The notes beneath the pieces were generated by a model, which did no database searches, was not told the origin of the DNA, and saw nothing but the letters and a program-made list of their open reading frames with translations. This document shows positions 17,202-28,877 of a DNA stretch of 64,000 nt, one piece after another. This DNA comes from Planococcus sp. MSAK28401 (GTDB lineage Bacteria; Bacillota; Bacilli; Bacillales_A; Planococcaceae). A program made the position numbers and the translations under genes. The DNA lies in NCBI RefSeq assembly GCF_018283455.1, contig NZ_JAAMTH010000001.1:1531501-1595500 (forward strand), in the 5' to 3' direction. Within the stretch, counting starts at the first letter, position 1. The number at the start of each line of letters is the position of its first letter.

Positions 17202-18341
17202 ATGGTAAAAGGCATGTATATCCATATCCCATTCTGCCACCAGATTTGTTTTTACTGTGATTTTAATAAAGTATTCTTCAAAGACCAACCAGTGGACGCC
17301 TATATTGAATCGATCGGCAAGGAATTGGCGCTGTGGAAGCAAGAAGGCGCGCTGGATGAGCCGCTTGAGACGGTTTTTCTCGGCGGGGGAACACCGACGG
17401 CCCTGACGCCTGAGCAGCTCGAGCGCTTGCTTGAGTTGATCCATCAATACGTTCCGATGACCCAAGATGTGGAATGGAGCTCTGAGGCGAATCCGGATGA
17501 ATTGACGCGTGAAAAAATGGAAGTGCTGTTTAAAGGCGGCATCAACCGGCTGAGTATGGGCGTCCAGACCTTCGACCAGGATTTATTGAAGCGGCTCGGT
17601 CGCACGCACGCCAATGAGGATGTATTACGAGCTGTCGAAACCGCTCGGGAAGTCGGATTCACGAATATCAGCTTTGACTTGATGTATGGGCTGCCTGGAC
17701 AGACGATGGCGCAATGGGACGAAACGCTTGAGCGGGCATTCGCATTCAACATGCCGCATTTCTCAGCGTACTCATTGATCATCGAACCGAAAACGGTATT
17801 CTATAATTTAATGGTCAAGGGCAAGCTCAATACAGTGACCGAAGACTTGGAAGGCGATATGTACGAGCGACTCATGGATGAAATGGAAAAGCATGGCTTG
17901 CATCAATATGAAATTTCCAATTTCGCAAAGCCTGGGCATGAATCCCGCCACAATCTCCTGTACTGGGACAATGAAGAATATATCGGTGTCGGCGCCGGCG
18001 CTCACGGCTATGTGAACGGCATCCGCTATTCCAATCACGGGCCTTTGAAAAAATACATGGAACCGCTCGAATCTGGAGTGCGGCCAGTGCTTGACGCTAC
18101 TGACGTTTCTGTGAAAGCACAGATGGAAGAGGAAATGTTCCTCGGCCTGCGGAAAACGGCTGGTGTGAACATGGCGCATTTCGAAGAAAAATTCGGTTCG
18201 CCGCTTGAACAGGTGTATGGAGAAATTCTGCAAAATGAAAAAATGAAAGGCAATTTGGCTGTTGAACGAGGGTATGTCAAATTGACGCAAAAGGGCCGGT
18301 TTGTCGGCAATGAAGTTTTCGAGCAATTTTTGCTTTCATAA
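17202..18341 (+). CDS. hemW: Radical SAM family heme chaperone HemW
   Basis: A radical-SAM protein once called oxygen-independent coproporphyrinogen III oxidase, now regarded as a heme chaperone. The cluster motif C-x3-C-x2-C is CHQICFYC near residue 11, preceded by YIHIPF. FLGGGTPTAL is the glycine-rich SAM motif. The HemW/HemN C-terminal domain follows. It lies between lepA and hrcA as in B. subtilis. Length is 379 residues, typical of HemW rather than of true HemN. Confidence 0.93.
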   Translation: MVKGMYIHIPFCHQICFYCDFNKVFFKDQPVDAYIESIGKELALWKQEGALDEPLETVFLGGGTPTALTPEQLERLLELIHQYVPMTQDVEWSSEANPDELTREKMEVLFKGGINRLSMGVQTFDQDLLKRLGRTHANEDVLRAVETAREVGFTNISFDLMYGLPGQTMAQWDETLERAFAFNMPHFSAYSLIIEPKTVFYNLMVKGKLNTVTEDLEGDMYERLMDEMEKHGLHQYEISNFAKPGHESRHNLLYWDNEEYIGVGAGAHGYVNGIRYSNHGPLKKYMEPLESGVRPVLDATDVSVKAQMEEEMFLGLRKTAGVNMAHFEEKFGSPLEQVYGEILQNEKMKGNLAVERGYVKLTQKGRFVGNEVFEQFLLS

Positions 18342-18353
18342 GAAGCGCTTCCG

Positions 18354-18382
18354 TTGACAAGCAAAAAAAGATTTGGTAATTT
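18354..18382 (+). promoter_or_regulatory. SigA promoter of the hrcA heat-shock operon
   Basis: A perfect TTGACA and TAATTT are separated by 17 bp. The CIRCE element starts 10 bp downstream. Confidence 0.8.
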
Positions 18383-18392
18383 TAGTGTAGTC

Positions 18393-18419
18393 TTAGCACT
18401 CGAACTCATAGAGTGCTAA
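18393..18419. promoter_or_regulatory. CIRCE operator for HrcA
   Basis: A perfect match to the CIRCE consensus: TTAGCACTC, nine bases, GAGTGCTAA. The repressor HrcA binds this site, and its own gene follows immediately. Confidence 0.98.
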
Positions 18420-18433
18420 CAGAGGTGATGATC

Positions 18434-19465
18434 ATGTTAACAGAACGGCAGCTGCTCATTTTGAAAGTGACAGTCGATGATTATATCCAATCAGCGCAGC
18501 CGGTAGGATCGAACCAACTAGCTAAAAAGCCAAGCATCACTTCCAGTTCAGCGACCATTCGCAACGAATTGGCTGAGCTCGAAGGCCAGGGCTACCTCGA
18601 AAAGACTCACACATCCTCGGGCCGGATTCCGTCTCAAAAAGGCTATCGCTATTATGTGGACCATTTGCTGACGCCGAATCCAGTACCGCAACAGGACATT
18701 GTCCAGCTTCGTTCGGTTTTCGAGGAGAAAGTGACCGAAACCGAGGAAATCATCAAACGTTCGGCTGGCATCCTGTCCGAATTGACGAATTATACGTCGA
18801 TTCTGCTCGGGCCAGATATCCGCAAACACATCGTCAAGAAATTGTCGATTGTGCCCTTGTCTCCGGGAATGGCGGTGGCGATCATCGTCACCGATTCGGG
18901 CCATGTGGAAAACCGGGTATTCTCCATCCCGCCGGATTTGGATCCATCTGACATCGAAAAGATGGTCAATATCTTGAACGAGCGGCTCATCGGCGTCTCG
19001 CTGCATGATTTGCACAAACGCCTTGAGCAGGAAACGCTCGCTCTCTTGCGCCAGCATATCGAGCGCTACGGGGAATTATTCCGTACATTCCAGCAGGCTT
19101 TGCTGCTTCCTCGCTCGGAGAATGTGTATTATGGAGGCAAGCTGAACATTTTGAAGCAGCCGGATTTTCATGATATTCAAAAAATCCGTGAGTTGATGGA
19201 TGTGATGGAAGAAGGGAAGCACATTCCTGAAATTCTGCCAATCGGCGCTCAAGGGCTCCAAATTCGCATCGGTTCGGAAAACGCGTTGGCGGCCATGGAA
19301 GATTGCTCGGTTATCACGGTATCTTATGATATCGGGGATGAGCAGATGGGTTCCATCGCAATTGTCGGGCCGAAAAGGATGGATTATCGACGGATCGTTT
19401 CGCTGCTCGATTACGTAAGCGGCGATCTATCGAAAGAGCTGACGCGGCTATTTCAAGGAAAGTGA
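18434..19465 (+). CDS. hrcA: Heat-inducible transcription repressor HrcA
   Basis: Represses class I heat-shock genes by binding CIRCE. The N-terminal winged helix begins MLTERQLLILKVTVDDYI and contains SSATIRNELAELE; the C-terminal domain carries the DNA-binding-linked RIGSENAL segment. The ATG at 18434 with AGAGGTGAT upstream gives 343 residues, the same as in B. subtilis; an in-frame TTG at 18413 lies within CIRCE and is rejected. It is the first gene of the operon it controls. Confidence 0.97.
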   Translation: MLTERQLLILKVTVDDYIQSAQPVGSNQLAKKPSITSSSATIRNELAELEGQGYLEKTHTSSGRIPSQKGYRYYVDHLLTPNPVPQQDIVQLRSVFEEKVTETEEIIKRSAGILSELTNYTSILLGPDIRKHIVKKLSIVPLSPGMAVAIIVTDSGHVENRVFSIPPDLDPSDIEKMVNILNERLIGVSLHDLHKRLEQETLALLRQHIERYGELFRTFQQALLLPRSENVYYGGKLNILKQPDFHDIQKIRELMDVMEEGKHIPEILPIGAQGLQIRIGSENALAAMEDCSVITVSYDIGDEQMGSIAIVGPKRMDYRRIVSLLDYVSGDLSKELTRLFQGK

Positions 19466-19484
19466 ACCAAAGGAGGCACATATT

Positions 19485-20090
19485 TTGTCGAATGAAAAAG
19501 AAACAATCAAACAACAAGATCTAGAGCAAGATCCTGCACAACGTGAGGCGCAGGAGACTGTGGATGCAACAGCAGAAACAGCTGAAGGAGCAGAGCCGGG
19601 GACAGTGGAATCATCCGATCAGGCACAATCGGAAGAGCCGGTAGATGAGAAAGCCCAGCTTCAAGCCCAGCTTGAAGAAGAGCAGAACAAATACTTGCGT
19701 CTTTTGGCAGATTATGACAACTTCAAACGCCGCACGAAAAAAGACCAGGAATTGGCAAAGCAATTCCGTTCCCAATCATTGTTGACGGATCTTTTGCCAG
19801 TCATGGATAATTTTGACCGTGCGCTTGCTGTTGAAGCGAAAAGCGAAGAATCTGCCTCTCTTTTGAAGGGCCTCGAAATGGTCAAGAAATCCTTGGCTGA
19901 CGCTGTAGCGGCGGAAGGCTTGGAAGAGATCAAAGCGGTCGGCGAACCATTCGACCCTCATTTCCACCAGGCAGTCATGCAGGAAAGCGATGCAGACAGC
20001 GAGCCGGGAACGGTGTTACAGGAGCTGCAAAAGGGGTATACCCTGAATGGCAGAGTGCTTCGCCCGGCAATGGTAAAAGTGAACGAATAA
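19485..20090 (+). CDS. grpE: Nucleotide exchange factor GrpE
   Basis: Releases ADP from DnaK. The N-terminal half is acidic and Gln/Glu-rich, followed by the long coiled coil (LRLLADYDNFKRRTKKD) and the C-terminal beta domain with VGEPFDPHFHQAVM and GYTLNGRVLRPAMV. The start codon is TTG, with AAAGGAGG upstream. It lies 19 bp after hrcA and 39 bp before dnaK. Confidence 0.97.
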   Translation: MSNEKETIKQQDLEQDPAQREAQETVDATAETAEGAEPGTVESSDQAQSEEPVDEKAQLQAQLEEEQNKYLRLLADYDNFKRRTKKDQELAKQFRSQSLLTDLLPVMDNFDRALAVEAKSEESASLLKGLEMVKKSLADAVAAEGLEEIKAVGEPFDPHFHQAVMQESDADSEPGTVLQELQKGYTLNGRVLRPAMVKVNE

Positions 20091-20129
20091 TTGAAACTCA
20101 AGAATCTAACGTTAATGGAGGAATTTTAA

Positions 20130-21956
<1,827 letters not shown>

Positions 21957-21969
21957 GATATGCAAGGCC

Positions 21970-22006
21970 GAAAAAGTCAAAGCAAAGCAACTGCTTTGGC
22001 TTTTTC
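21970..22006 (+). terminator. Hairpin terminator between dnaK and dnaJ
   Basis: GAAAAAGTCAAAGCA pairs with TGCTTTGGCTTTTTC (one G-T pair). It may attenuate transcription into dnaJ and so set a higher level of DnaK. Confidence 0.7.
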
Positions 22007-22072
22007 AATGTCTTTGCAAGCGCAATTTAAACCGTGTACAATTACAGTTGACTGCAAGAGGGAGAGTGACCT

Positions 22073-23194
22073 ATGAATAAGCGAGACTATTACGAAGTCC
22101 TTGGCGTTTCTAAGGATGCTTCAAAAGAGGAAATCAAGAAAGCGTACCGGAAGCTTTCCAAACAATATCACCCGGACATCAATAAGGAAGCGGATGCTTC
22201 CGAGAAGTTCCAGGAGGTCAAAGAAGCCTACGAAGTGTTGAGTGATGAGCAAAAACGCTCCCAGTATGACCAATTCGGCCATCAGGATCCAAACCAAGGC
22301 TTCGGTGGCGGCGGATTTGGCGGTGCGGAAGGATTCGGATTTGATGATATTTTCAGTACCTTCTTCGGCGGCGGCACGCGTCGCCGCGACCCGAATGCAC
22401 CTAGAAAAGGCGATGATCTTCAATATTCCATGACCATCGATTTTCTGGATGCCGTATTCGGCGAGGAGACGGAAATTGAAATTCCGAAAGATGAAACATG
22501 CGAAACTTGCGACGGCTCAGGAGCGAAGCCCGGAACGAGCAAGAAAACTTGCCCGTATTGCGAAGGAACGGGCCAGTTGAATGTCGCGCAAGATACGCCA
22601 TTCGGCCGCATGGTCAATCGCCGTGCATGCCATCACTGTGAAGGCACCGGCCAAATCATCGAAGAAAAATGCACAACTTGCCGTGGTGCAGGTAAAGTGA
22701 GAAAAATGAAGAAGATCAAAGTGACGGTTCCAGCCGGCGTCGATGACGGGCAGCAATTGCGCGTATCAGGACAAGGCGGGCCAGGCTTTAACGGCGGGAC
22801 AGCCGGAGACCTATACGTGCTGTTCCGTGTCAAACCCCATGCGCAATTCGAACGTGACGGGGACGACATTCATTTGGAATTGCCAATCACTTACCCGCAA
22901 GCAGCACTTGGTGACGAGATCGAAGTCCCGACTGTTTCCGGTAAAGTAAAACTGAAGATTCCGGCCGGAACGCAAAACGGCGCCCGTTTCCGCTTGCGTG
23001 GAAAAGGCGTACAAAACGTTCACGGCTATGGCGTCGGCGATCAACACATCACCATCAAAGTGAAAGTCCCGACCAAGTTAAGCGAAAAGCAGAAACAATT
23101 GCTGCGTGAGTTTGCCGAAATTTCCGGAGATATCCCGGAAGAGCAAAGCAGCTCATTGTTCGATAAGATTAAAAGAACCATCAAAGGTGATTAA
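22073..23194 (+). CDS. dnaJ: Chaperone protein DnaJ (Hsp40)
   Basis: Stimulates DnaK ATPase and presents substrates. The J domain begins [14 protein letters not shown] and has the HPD motif in [11 protein letters not shown] Gly/Phe-rich segment follows, then four CxxCxGxG zinc repeats ([32 protein letters not shown]) and the C-terminal domain. It has 373 residues, full length, and is part of the hrcA operon. Confidence 0.98.
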   Translation: MNKRDYYEVLGVSKDASKEEIKKAYRKLSKQYHPDINKEADASEKFQEVKEAYEVLSDEQKRSQYDQFGHQDPNQGFGGGGFGGAEGFGFDDIFSTFFGGGTRRRDPNAPRKGDDLQYSMTIDFLDAVFGEETEIEIPKDETCETCDGSGAKPGTSKKTCPYCEGTGQLNVAQDTPFGRMVNRRACHHCEGTGQIIEEKCTTCRGAGKVRKMKKIKVTVPAGVDDGQQLRVSGQGGPGFNGGTAGDLYVLFRVKPHAQFERDGDDIHLELPITYPQAALGDEIEVPTVSGKVKLKIPAGTQNGARFRLRGKGVQNVHGYGVGDQHITIKVKVPTKLSEKQKQLLREFAEISGDIPEEQSSSLFDKIKRTIKGD

Positions 23195-23220
23195 TAGACA
23201 GGTATAGCCTTGGACAAATG

Positions 23221-23250
23221 GAAAACTCCCGTGAAGCAGGGAGTTTTCTG
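23221..23250 (+). terminator. Intrinsic hairpin after dnaJ
   Basis: GAAAACTCCC pairs with GGGAGTTTTC around an 8-nt loop. The T run is short, so read-through into prmA is likely. Confidence 0.65.
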
Positions 23251-23288
23251 TCTGTTACATAATTGTTCAATAAAGGAGCTGGTCGCAA

Positions 23289-24230
23289 GTGAAATGGTCT
23301 GAGCTGTCGATTCATACAACGAACGAAGCGATTGAATCAATTTCCAACATTCTGCATGAAGCAGGGGCGAGCGGAGTCGTCATCGAGGACTCCGAAGATC
23401 TGACGAAAGACCGCGAAGATGTATTCGGTGAAATTTACTCACTCGATCCTGAAGACTTTCCGACAGAAGGCGTCATTTTGAAAGCGTATTTGCCGGTAAA
23501 TAGCTTTCTCGGGGAAGCCGTCGAAGGCATTAAACTGGCGATCAATAATCTGGCAGAATTCAATATCAATGTCGGGCGCAATGTCGTCACAATCAGTGAA
23601 GTGAATGAAGAAGATTGGGCGACGTCATGGAAGAAGTATTACCATCCGGTAAAAATTTCCAAAAGATTCACCATTGTGCCGACATGGGAAACCTATCATC
23701 CAGTTTCAAGCGATGAATTGATCATCGAACTCGATCCGGGCATGGCATTCGGTACGGGAACGCATCCGACAACTGTTATGAGCCTGCAAGCACTTGAAAA
23801 GCATGTCGATAAAGGCAATACGGTCATCGATGTCGGCACGGGGTCAGGAGTGCTTGCAATCGGAGCTGCTTTACTCGAAGCACAATCAGTAAGAGCACTA
23901 GATCTTGATGAGATTGCCGTAAAAGCAGCAGGGCTGAATGTGAAGTTGAACAAAGTACAAAACCGTGTCGATGTATTCCATGGCAACTTGCTCGAAGCAA
24001 TTGATGATCCCGCAGATGTAGTCGTAGCGAATATTTTGGCGGAAATCATCATGTCGTTTACAGACGATGCGTATCAAGCGGTCAAACCTGGCGGAATTTA
24101 CATCACGTCAGGAATCATCGCCCAGAAGAAAAACGATGTGAAGCAAGCGCTCGAAGCTTCAGGCTTTATCATTGAAGATATTATGATGATGGAAGACTGG
24201 GTAACGATCATTTCAAAAAAACCGCTATAA
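23289..24230 (+). CDS. prmA: Ribosomal protein L11 methyltransferase
   Basis: Trimethylates ribosomal protein L11. An N-terminal recognition domain begins [14 protein letters not shown]. The catalytic domain has [15 protein letters not shown], motif [16 protein letters not shown] and [10 protein letters not shown]. The GTG start has AAAGGAGC upstream. The dnaJ-prmA-rsmE-mtaB order matches the extended B. subtilis dnaK operon. Confidence 0.96.
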   Translation: MKWSELSIHTTNEAIESISNILHEAGASGVVIEDSEDLTKDREDVFGEIYSLDPEDFPTEGVILKAYLPVNSFLGEAVEGIKLAINNLAEFNINVGRNVVTISEVNEEDWATSWKKYYHPVKISKRFTIVPTWETYHPVSSDELIIELDPGMAFGTGTHPTTVMSLQALEKHVDKGNTVIDVGTGSGVLAIGAALLEAQSVRALDLDEIAVKAAGLNVKLNKVQNRVDVFHGNLLEAIDDPADVVVANILAEIIMSFTDDAYQAVKPGGIYITSGIIAQKKNDVKQALEASGFIIEDIMMMEDWVTIISKKPL

Positions 24231-24242
24231 CGGGGTGCGACC

Positions 24243-24980
24243 ATGCAACGATATTTTTTGGAAGATAAAGAATCCGCCAATGGCTATATGACGATTACAG
24301 GCGACGACGCTAAGCATATTGCCAAAGTGATGCGCCAATCAGTAGGTGACCAACTGATTGCCGTTGTTTCCGGCAAAGTCCATTTGGCGGAGGTCACGGA
24401 TATTGACTTGGATATTCAAGTCAAGCTCATCCGTGAGCTCGAGGACCGCAGCGAATTGCCGAAAAAAGTGACCATTGCTTGTGGCCTGCCAAAAGGCGAT
24501 AAGCTCGAGCTGATCACCCAAAAAGCAACGGAATTGGGGATGAGCGCGCTATTGCCCTATTCGGCGGAGCGCTCGATCGTTAAGTGGGACGGAGCTAAAA
24601 GTGCAAAAAAAATAGAGCGGTTGAAAAAAATCGCCAAGGAAGCGGCTGAGCAATCGCATCGCAGCCGCATTCCTGACATACATACGGTGCACAGCTTTAA
24701 AGAGCTGGCGATTGAAGCAGAAAATTATGATGCGGTTATTGTCGCCTATGAAGAAGAGGCAAAAAAGAGCGGCGGAAAGCGGTTTGCCGAAATTCTGGAA
24801 TCATTGTATGATAAAGACTCAATATTGCTTGTTTTCGGGCCAGAAGGCGGCATTTCGGAAGTGGAAGCGGCCGTACTCAAAAAGGCAGGCGCACAGTTCA
24901 CTGCGCTTGGACCGCGTATTTTGCGCACAGAAACAGCACCGCTTTATGCATTGTCTGCAATTTCCTATGAATTTGAATGA
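24243..24980 (+). CDS. rsmE: 16S rRNA (uracil1498-N3)-methyltransferase
   Basis: A SPOUT-class methyltransferase that modifies U1498 of 16S rRNA. The N-terminal PUA-like domain contains DDAKHIAKVMRQSVGD; the knotted SAM-binding domain has KATELGMSALLP, LVFGPEGGISEVE and LGPRILRTETAPLYAL. It starts 12 bp after prmA and has 245 residues. Confidence 0.95.
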   Translation: MQRYFLEDKESANGYMTITGDDAKHIAKVMRQSVGDQLIAVVSGKVHLAEVTDIDLDIQVKLIRELEDRSELPKKVTIACGLPKGDKLELITQKATELGMSALLPYSAERSIVKWDGAKSAKKIERLKKIAKEAAEQSHRSRIPDIHTVHSFKELAIEAENYDAVIVAYEEEAKKSGGKRFAEILESLYDKDSILLVFGPEGGISEVEAAVLKKAGAQFTALGPRILRTETAPLYALSAISYEFE

Positions 24981-24995
24981 AAGAGGTGGCACTTG

Positions 24996-26330
24996 ATGTC
25001 AACAGTCGCATTTCATACATTAGGTTGCAAAGTGAACCATTATGAAACCGAAGCGATTTGGCAATTATTCAAAGCACAGGGTTATGAGCGCACTGAATTT
25101 GAGCGTCTTTCCGATGTATATGTCATCAATACCTGCACCGTCACCAACACTGGCGACAAAAAGAGCCGGCAAGTAATACGCCGTGCCGTCCGCTCCAATC
25201 CGGATGCGGTCATTTGCGTGACAGGCTGCTATGCCCAGACTTCGCCCGCTGAAATCATGGCAATTCCCGGCGTCGATATCGTCGTCGGTACGCAAGACCG
25301 GACAATGCTTCTGGAATATATTGAGCAATATCGTGCAGAGCGCAAGCCGATCAATGCCGTGGGCAATATCATGAAGAACCGGGTCTATGAAGAATTGGAT
25401 GTGCCCGCATTCACAGACCGTACGCGTGCTTCGTTGAAAATCCAGGAAGGCTGCAATAATTTTTGCACATTTTGCATCATTCCTTGGGCGCGGGGATTGA
25501 TGCGCTCGCGTGACCCGCAGGAAGTTATCCGCCAAGCGCAGCAATTGGTCGATGCCGGCTATCAGGAAATCGTTTTGACCGGTATCCATACAGGTGGCTA
25601 CGGTGAGGATCTTAAAGAGTATAATCTGGCGCAGCTTTTGCGCGATTTGGAAGCGGACGTGAAAGGCTTGAAACGCCTGCGCATTTCTTCGATCGAAGCA
25701 AGCCAGCTGACTGATGAAGTCATCGCGGTCTTGAAACAATCCGAAATTGTTGTGCGGCACCTCCACATTCCGATCCAATCCGGTTCCGACACGGTCTTGA
25801 AGCGGATGCGGCGAAAGTATACGATGGCATTTTTTGCGAATCGCCTCGAACGCTTGCGCGATGCCTTGCCGGATTTGGCGATTACGTCTGACGTCATCGT
25901 CGGGTTTCCTGGAGAAACGGAAGAAGAATTCATGGAGACCTTCAATTTCATCCGCGACCACAGATTCTCGGAGCTACATGTATTCCCTTATTCGATGCGC
26001 ACCGGTACACCGGCAGCGCGTATGGATGACCAGATCGATGAAGCGATCAAGAATGAACGCGTCCACCGCCTGATCCAATTGAACGATCAGCTGGCGAAGG
26101 AATATGCCAGCCGCTATGAAGGCGAGCTCCTTGAGATCATCCCTGAAGAAGAGTCGAAAGACTATCCGTCAGGCGGCATGCTTGTCGGCTATACGGATAA
26201 TTACTTAAAAGTCGCCATTGCCGGCGATGAATCGTTGATCGGGAAAATCGTTAAGGTGAAAATCACCAAAGCGGGATACCCATTGAACGAAGGGCAGTTT
26301 GTCCGCGTGATGGACAGCTTGCCGGCTTGA
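24996..26330 (+). CDS. mtaB: tRNA (N6-threonylcarbamoyladenosine37-C2)-methylthiotransferase MtaB
   Basis: Adds a methylthio group to t6A37 of tRNAs. The N-terminal MTTase domain has cysteines in TLGCKVNHYE, INTCTVT and VTGCYAQ. The radical SAM motif is GCNNFCTFCIIP. A C-terminal TRAM domain follows. The ATG at 24996 lies 7 nt after GAGGTGG; the TTG directly before it is in frame but less likely. It is the B. subtilis YqeV orthologue and the last of the heat-shock operon genes in that order. Confidence 0.95.
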   Translation: MSTVAFHTLGCKVNHYETEAIWQLFKAQGYERTEFERLSDVYVINTCTVTNTGDKKSRQVIRRAVRSNPDAVICVTGCYAQTSPAEIMAIPGVDIVVGTQDRTMLLEYIEQYRAERKPINAVGNIMKNRVYEELDVPAFTDRTRASLKIQEGCNNFCTFCIIPWARGLMRSRDPQEVIRQAQQLVDAGYQEIVLTGIHTGGYGEDLKEYNLAQLLRDLEADVKGLKRLRISSIEASQLTDEVIAVLKQSEIVVRHLHIPIQSGSDTVLKRMRRKYTMAFFANRLERLRDALPDLAITSDVIVGFPGETEEEFMETFNFIRDHRFSELHVFPYSMRTGTPAARMDDQIDEAIKNERVHRLIQLNDQLAKEYASRYEGELLEIIPEEESKDYPSGGMLVGYTDNYLKVAIAGDESLIGKIVKVKITKAGYPLNEGQFVRVMDSLPA

Positions 26331-26364
26331 AAGAAAACCAACTAGTAGAATGGAGAACTGAATC

Positions 26365-27033
26365 ATGACGAATATTGCATCTTTAATCGACCATACATTA
26401 TTGAAAGCGGAAGCTACAGCCCCACAAATCGAACAGCTTTGCAAAGAAGCGGCGGAATACAATTTTGCTTCTGTCTGCGTCAACCCGGCATGGGTCGCGC
26501 TTGCAGCCAAACAACTCGACCAGAGCGAAGTAAAAGTCTGCACGGTTATCGGGTTCCCGCTCGGTGCCTCGACTTCTGAAACGAAAGCGTTCGAAACTAA
26601 AGATGCCATCGAAAAAGGCGCAGGCGAAATCGATATGGTCTTGAACATCGGCGCATTGAAGAGCGGCCAAGAAGATGTCGTAAAAGCAGATGTCGAAGCA
26701 GTCGTGAACGCAGCAAAAGGAAAAGCAATTGTAAAAGTCATCCTTGAAATCTGCTTGTTGACGGATGAAGAAATCAAATTGGCCAGCCGCCTGTCAAAAG
26801 AAGCGGGAGCCGATTTTGTCAAAACTTCTACTGGCTTCTCTACCGGCGGCGCAACTGTCGAAGCGGTGCGCCTGATGCGCGAAACAGTCGGCCCGGATCT
26901 TGGCGTGAAAGCTTCTGGCGGCGTCCGCAGTCTTGAAGATGTGGAGAAAATGGTTGAAGCAGGAGCGACTCGCATCGGTGCAAGTTCCGGAGTCCAGATC
27001 ATGCAAGGCCTCACTTCAGACAACGATTATTAA
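26365..27033 (+). CDS. deoC: Deoxyribose-phosphate aldolase
   Basis: Cleaves 2-deoxyribose-5-phosphate to glyceraldehyde-3-phosphate and acetaldehyde. It begins [14 protein letters not shown] and contains CVNPAWV, the Schiff-base lysine in [11 protein letters not shown], and [12 protein letters not shown]. It is 222 residues, as expected. Only 34 bp separate it from mtaB, so it is probably cotranscribed with the tail of the heat-shock operon, which differs from B. subtilis gene order. Confidence 0.96.
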   Translation: MTNIASLIDHTLLKAEATAPQIEQLCKEAAEYNFASVCVNPAWVALAAKQLDQSEVKVCTVIGFPLGASTSETKAFETKDAIEKGAGEIDMVLNIGALKSGQEDVVKADVEAVVNAAKGKAIVKVILEICLLTDEEIKLASRLSKEAGADFVKTSTGFSTGGATVEAVRLMRETVGPDLGVKASGGVRSLEDVEKMVEAGATRIGASSGVQIMQGLTSDNDY

Positions 27034-27036
27034 GTA

Positions 27037-27065
27037 TTGACGAAGGTCAAATCATGCGTTATAAT
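27037..27065 (+). promoter_or_regulatory. SigA promoter of rpsU
   Basis: TTGACG and a perfect TATAAT are separated by 17 bp, starting 3 bp after the deoC stop. Confidence 0.8.
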
Positions 27066-27128
27066 TTTCTAGTATATAACACTTGTTGTTATTTGCTTCA
27101 ACGTGTGTTCGGAGGGAGGGAAAAAGAG

Positions 27129-27302
27129 ATGTCAAAAACTACAGTTCGTAAAAACGAATCAATTGAAGATGCTCTTCGCCGCTTCAAACGCACTGTTTCG
27201 AAGTCCGGAACAATGCAAGAGGTAAGAAAGCGCGAGTATTATGATAAGCCGAGCGTGAAACGTAAATTGAAATCAGAAGCTGCGCGTAAACGTAAATTTT
27301 AA
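27129..27302 (+). CDS. rpsU: 30S ribosomal protein S21
   Basis: A 57-residue, highly basic protein beginning [18 protein letters not shown] and ending in a Lys/Arg-rich tail. GGGAGGGAAAAAGAG precedes the ATG at 27129; the in-frame extension to 27054 overlaps the promoter and is rejected. In B. subtilis yqeY follows rpsU; no yqeY is found here. Confidence 0.97.
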   Translation: MSKTTVRKNESIEDALRRFKRTVSKSGTMQEVRKREYYDKPSVKRKLKSEAARKRKF

Positions 27303-27350
27303 TTGACTTTGCTCTTAAATGACTTTTAAAAATAGCAACGAACAGCTAAG

Positions 27351-27382
27351 ACCGGAAGCACAAATGTGCTTCCGGTTTTTTT
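27351..27382 (+). terminator. Intrinsic terminator after rpsU
   Basis: A perfect 11-bp stem, ACCGGAAGCAC with its complement, has the loop AAAT and a T tract. Confidence 0.93.
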
Positions 27383-27476
27383 ATGCCTTAAAACGGTCAC
27401 TAATTGATAAAGATGTAAGCGCATTCCATCGTAACTTGGAGAAAATTGCTTTATAATGAAAAAAGAAGCCGACTTT

Positions 27477-27504
27477 TGAAACCGCAGCCCGATTCAACCG
27501 TATA
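27477..27504 (+). promoter_or_regulatory. SigW-type ECF promoter of the nfeD-floA operon
   Basis: TGAAAC, 16 bp, then CGTATA: an exact match to the SigW consensus (TGAAAC-N16-CGTA). The orthologous yqeZ-yqfAB operon of B. subtilis is SigW-controlled. It lies 45 bp before the nfeD start. Confidence 0.85.
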
Positions 27505-27548
27505 CATAATTATCCTAAAGTTTTCATGAAGGAGAGGGGGAACTTGCC

Positions 27549-28877
27549 GTGCGTAGAAAAAAAGCTTGGATCGGCTTTTTGTTCCTGGTGATGGCATTCG
27601 CTTTAGCGATTCCGGCCATCTCGGCGGATAACGGAAAAGTTTATGTCATCCCGATTGAAGCGGAAGTGGAGCGGGGGTTGCAGTCGTTCTTGGAACGGGG
27701 CATTGAGGAAGCCGAAGAAGCCGGTGCGGAAGCCATTGTTTTTGAGATCGATACACCGGGCGGTTTCGTTAATGCAGCAGATAGCATTGCTCGCCTGTTG
27801 GATGAAACCGAGACTGAAACACTCGCTTTCGTCAACCAGGATGCCCTCTCGGCCGGCGCTTTTCTGGCCTTGCATAATGATGAAATCTATATGCATCCGA
27901 ATGGACGGATGGGCGCCGCGCAAGTCATTGACCAGTCGGGCAACGCAGCTGCCGATAAGGCGAACTCTGCTTGGCTGGCTTCAATGAGAAGCGCTGCGGA
28001 ATCGTCAGGCCGGGATCCGCAATTTGCCTTGGCGATGGCGGATGCCAGTATCGACCTTCCGGAATACCGGGCTGCTGAAGGTGATTTATTGACGCTCGGT
28101 GCCCAGGAAGCACTCGAAGTCGGCTACTCGGAAGGAACGGTCACGTCTCTCGATGAACTTCTTGAAATCAAGGGCTTATCCGGCGCTGAAGTTATTCAAG
28201 TAGAAGAAAATTGGTCAGAGACTCTGGCTCGTTTCCTGACGAGCCCGATTGTGGTTCCGATTTTACTATCAGTGGCCGGGCTTGGCTTATTGCTTGAGTT
28301 GTTCACGCCTGGAGTCGGGATTCCCGGATTCTTCGGCCTGTTTTCGCTAATGCTGTTCTTTTACGGCCATTTGGTGGCAGGGCTTGCCGGATATGAATCG
28401 ATCCTGCTGTTGGTCTTCGGCCTCGGTTTGATCCTGCTGGAATTTTTCGTTCCGGGAGGCATACTGGGAATTCTCGGAATACTGGCAGTCCTCGTAAGTG
28501 TTTTGTTAGCGGGTGAAGATGTCCAGTCAACAGCAGTCGCGATTTTGATTGCATTACTTGTAGCTTCAGCAGGGATGGTGATTTTAGTGAAATTTTTCGG
28601 GAAAAAGTTGAACATGTTCAAGCGAATTATCCTGACCGATGCCACCGATACGGAGCATGGTTATGTCTCGGCCGTCAACCGGCTAGAACTTATCGGCCAG
28701 ATTGCCCGTACCATCAATGCCCTGAGGCCTTCTGGCACCATCCGTCTCGGTGATGAATACATCGATGCAGTATCCGAAGGGCGGTTTATCGACAGCAACA
28801 AAGATGTTAAGATTATCAAGGTAGAAGGGTCTCGCATCGTTGTGCGTGAACTCGAAAAACAAGAGGAGGAAGAGTAA
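27549..28877 (+). CDS. yqeZ: NfeD family membrane serine protease-like protein (YqeZ)
   Basis: A 442-residue long-form NfeD protein. The N-terminal signal or anchor segment (IGFLFLVMAFALAIPAISA) is followed by a ClpP-class domain: EIDTPGGFV, then the Ser in NQDALSAGAFLALHNDEIYMHP. A cluster of membrane helices (about residues 225-355) and a C-terminal OB-fold domain (LELIGQIARTINALRPSGTI) follow. The GTG start has AGGAGAGGGGG upstream. Long NfeD proteins are encoded beside flotillins and are thought to act with them at membrane microdomains; here floA follows at once, behind a SigW promoter. Confidence 0.92.
   Translation: MRRKKAWIGFLFLVMAFALAIPAISADNGKVYVIPIEAEVERGLQSFLERGIEEAEEAGAEAIVFEIDTPGGFVNAADSIARLLDETETETLAFVNQDALSAGAFLALHNDEIYMHPNGRMGAAQVIDQSGNAAADKANSAWLASMRSAAESSGRDPQFALAMADASIDLPEYRAAEGDLLTLGAQEALEVGYSEGTVTSLDELLEIKGLSGAEVIQVEENWSETLARFLTSPIVVPILLSVAGLGLLLELFTPGVGIPGFFGLFSLMLFFYGHLVAGLAGYESILLLVFGLGLILLEFFVPGGILGILGILAVLVSVLLAGEDVQSTAVAILIALLVASAGMVILVKFFGKKLNMFKRIILTDATDTEHGYVSAVNRLELIGQIARTINALRPSGTIRLGDEYIDAVSEGRFIDSNKDVKIIKVEGSRIVVRELEKQEEEE

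Noticed and set aside
25065..27023. Long open frames on the minus strand (298 residues inside mtaB, 272 across deoC)
   Set aside because: They lie opposite strongly conserved plus-strand genes, lack ribosome-binding sites and have compositions expected of antisense frames.
27413..27427. cre-like sequence ATGTAAGCGCATTCC between rpsU and the nfeD operon
   Set aside because: It misses the last consensus base and has no well-spaced promoter or gene directly next to it; a chance match is likely.
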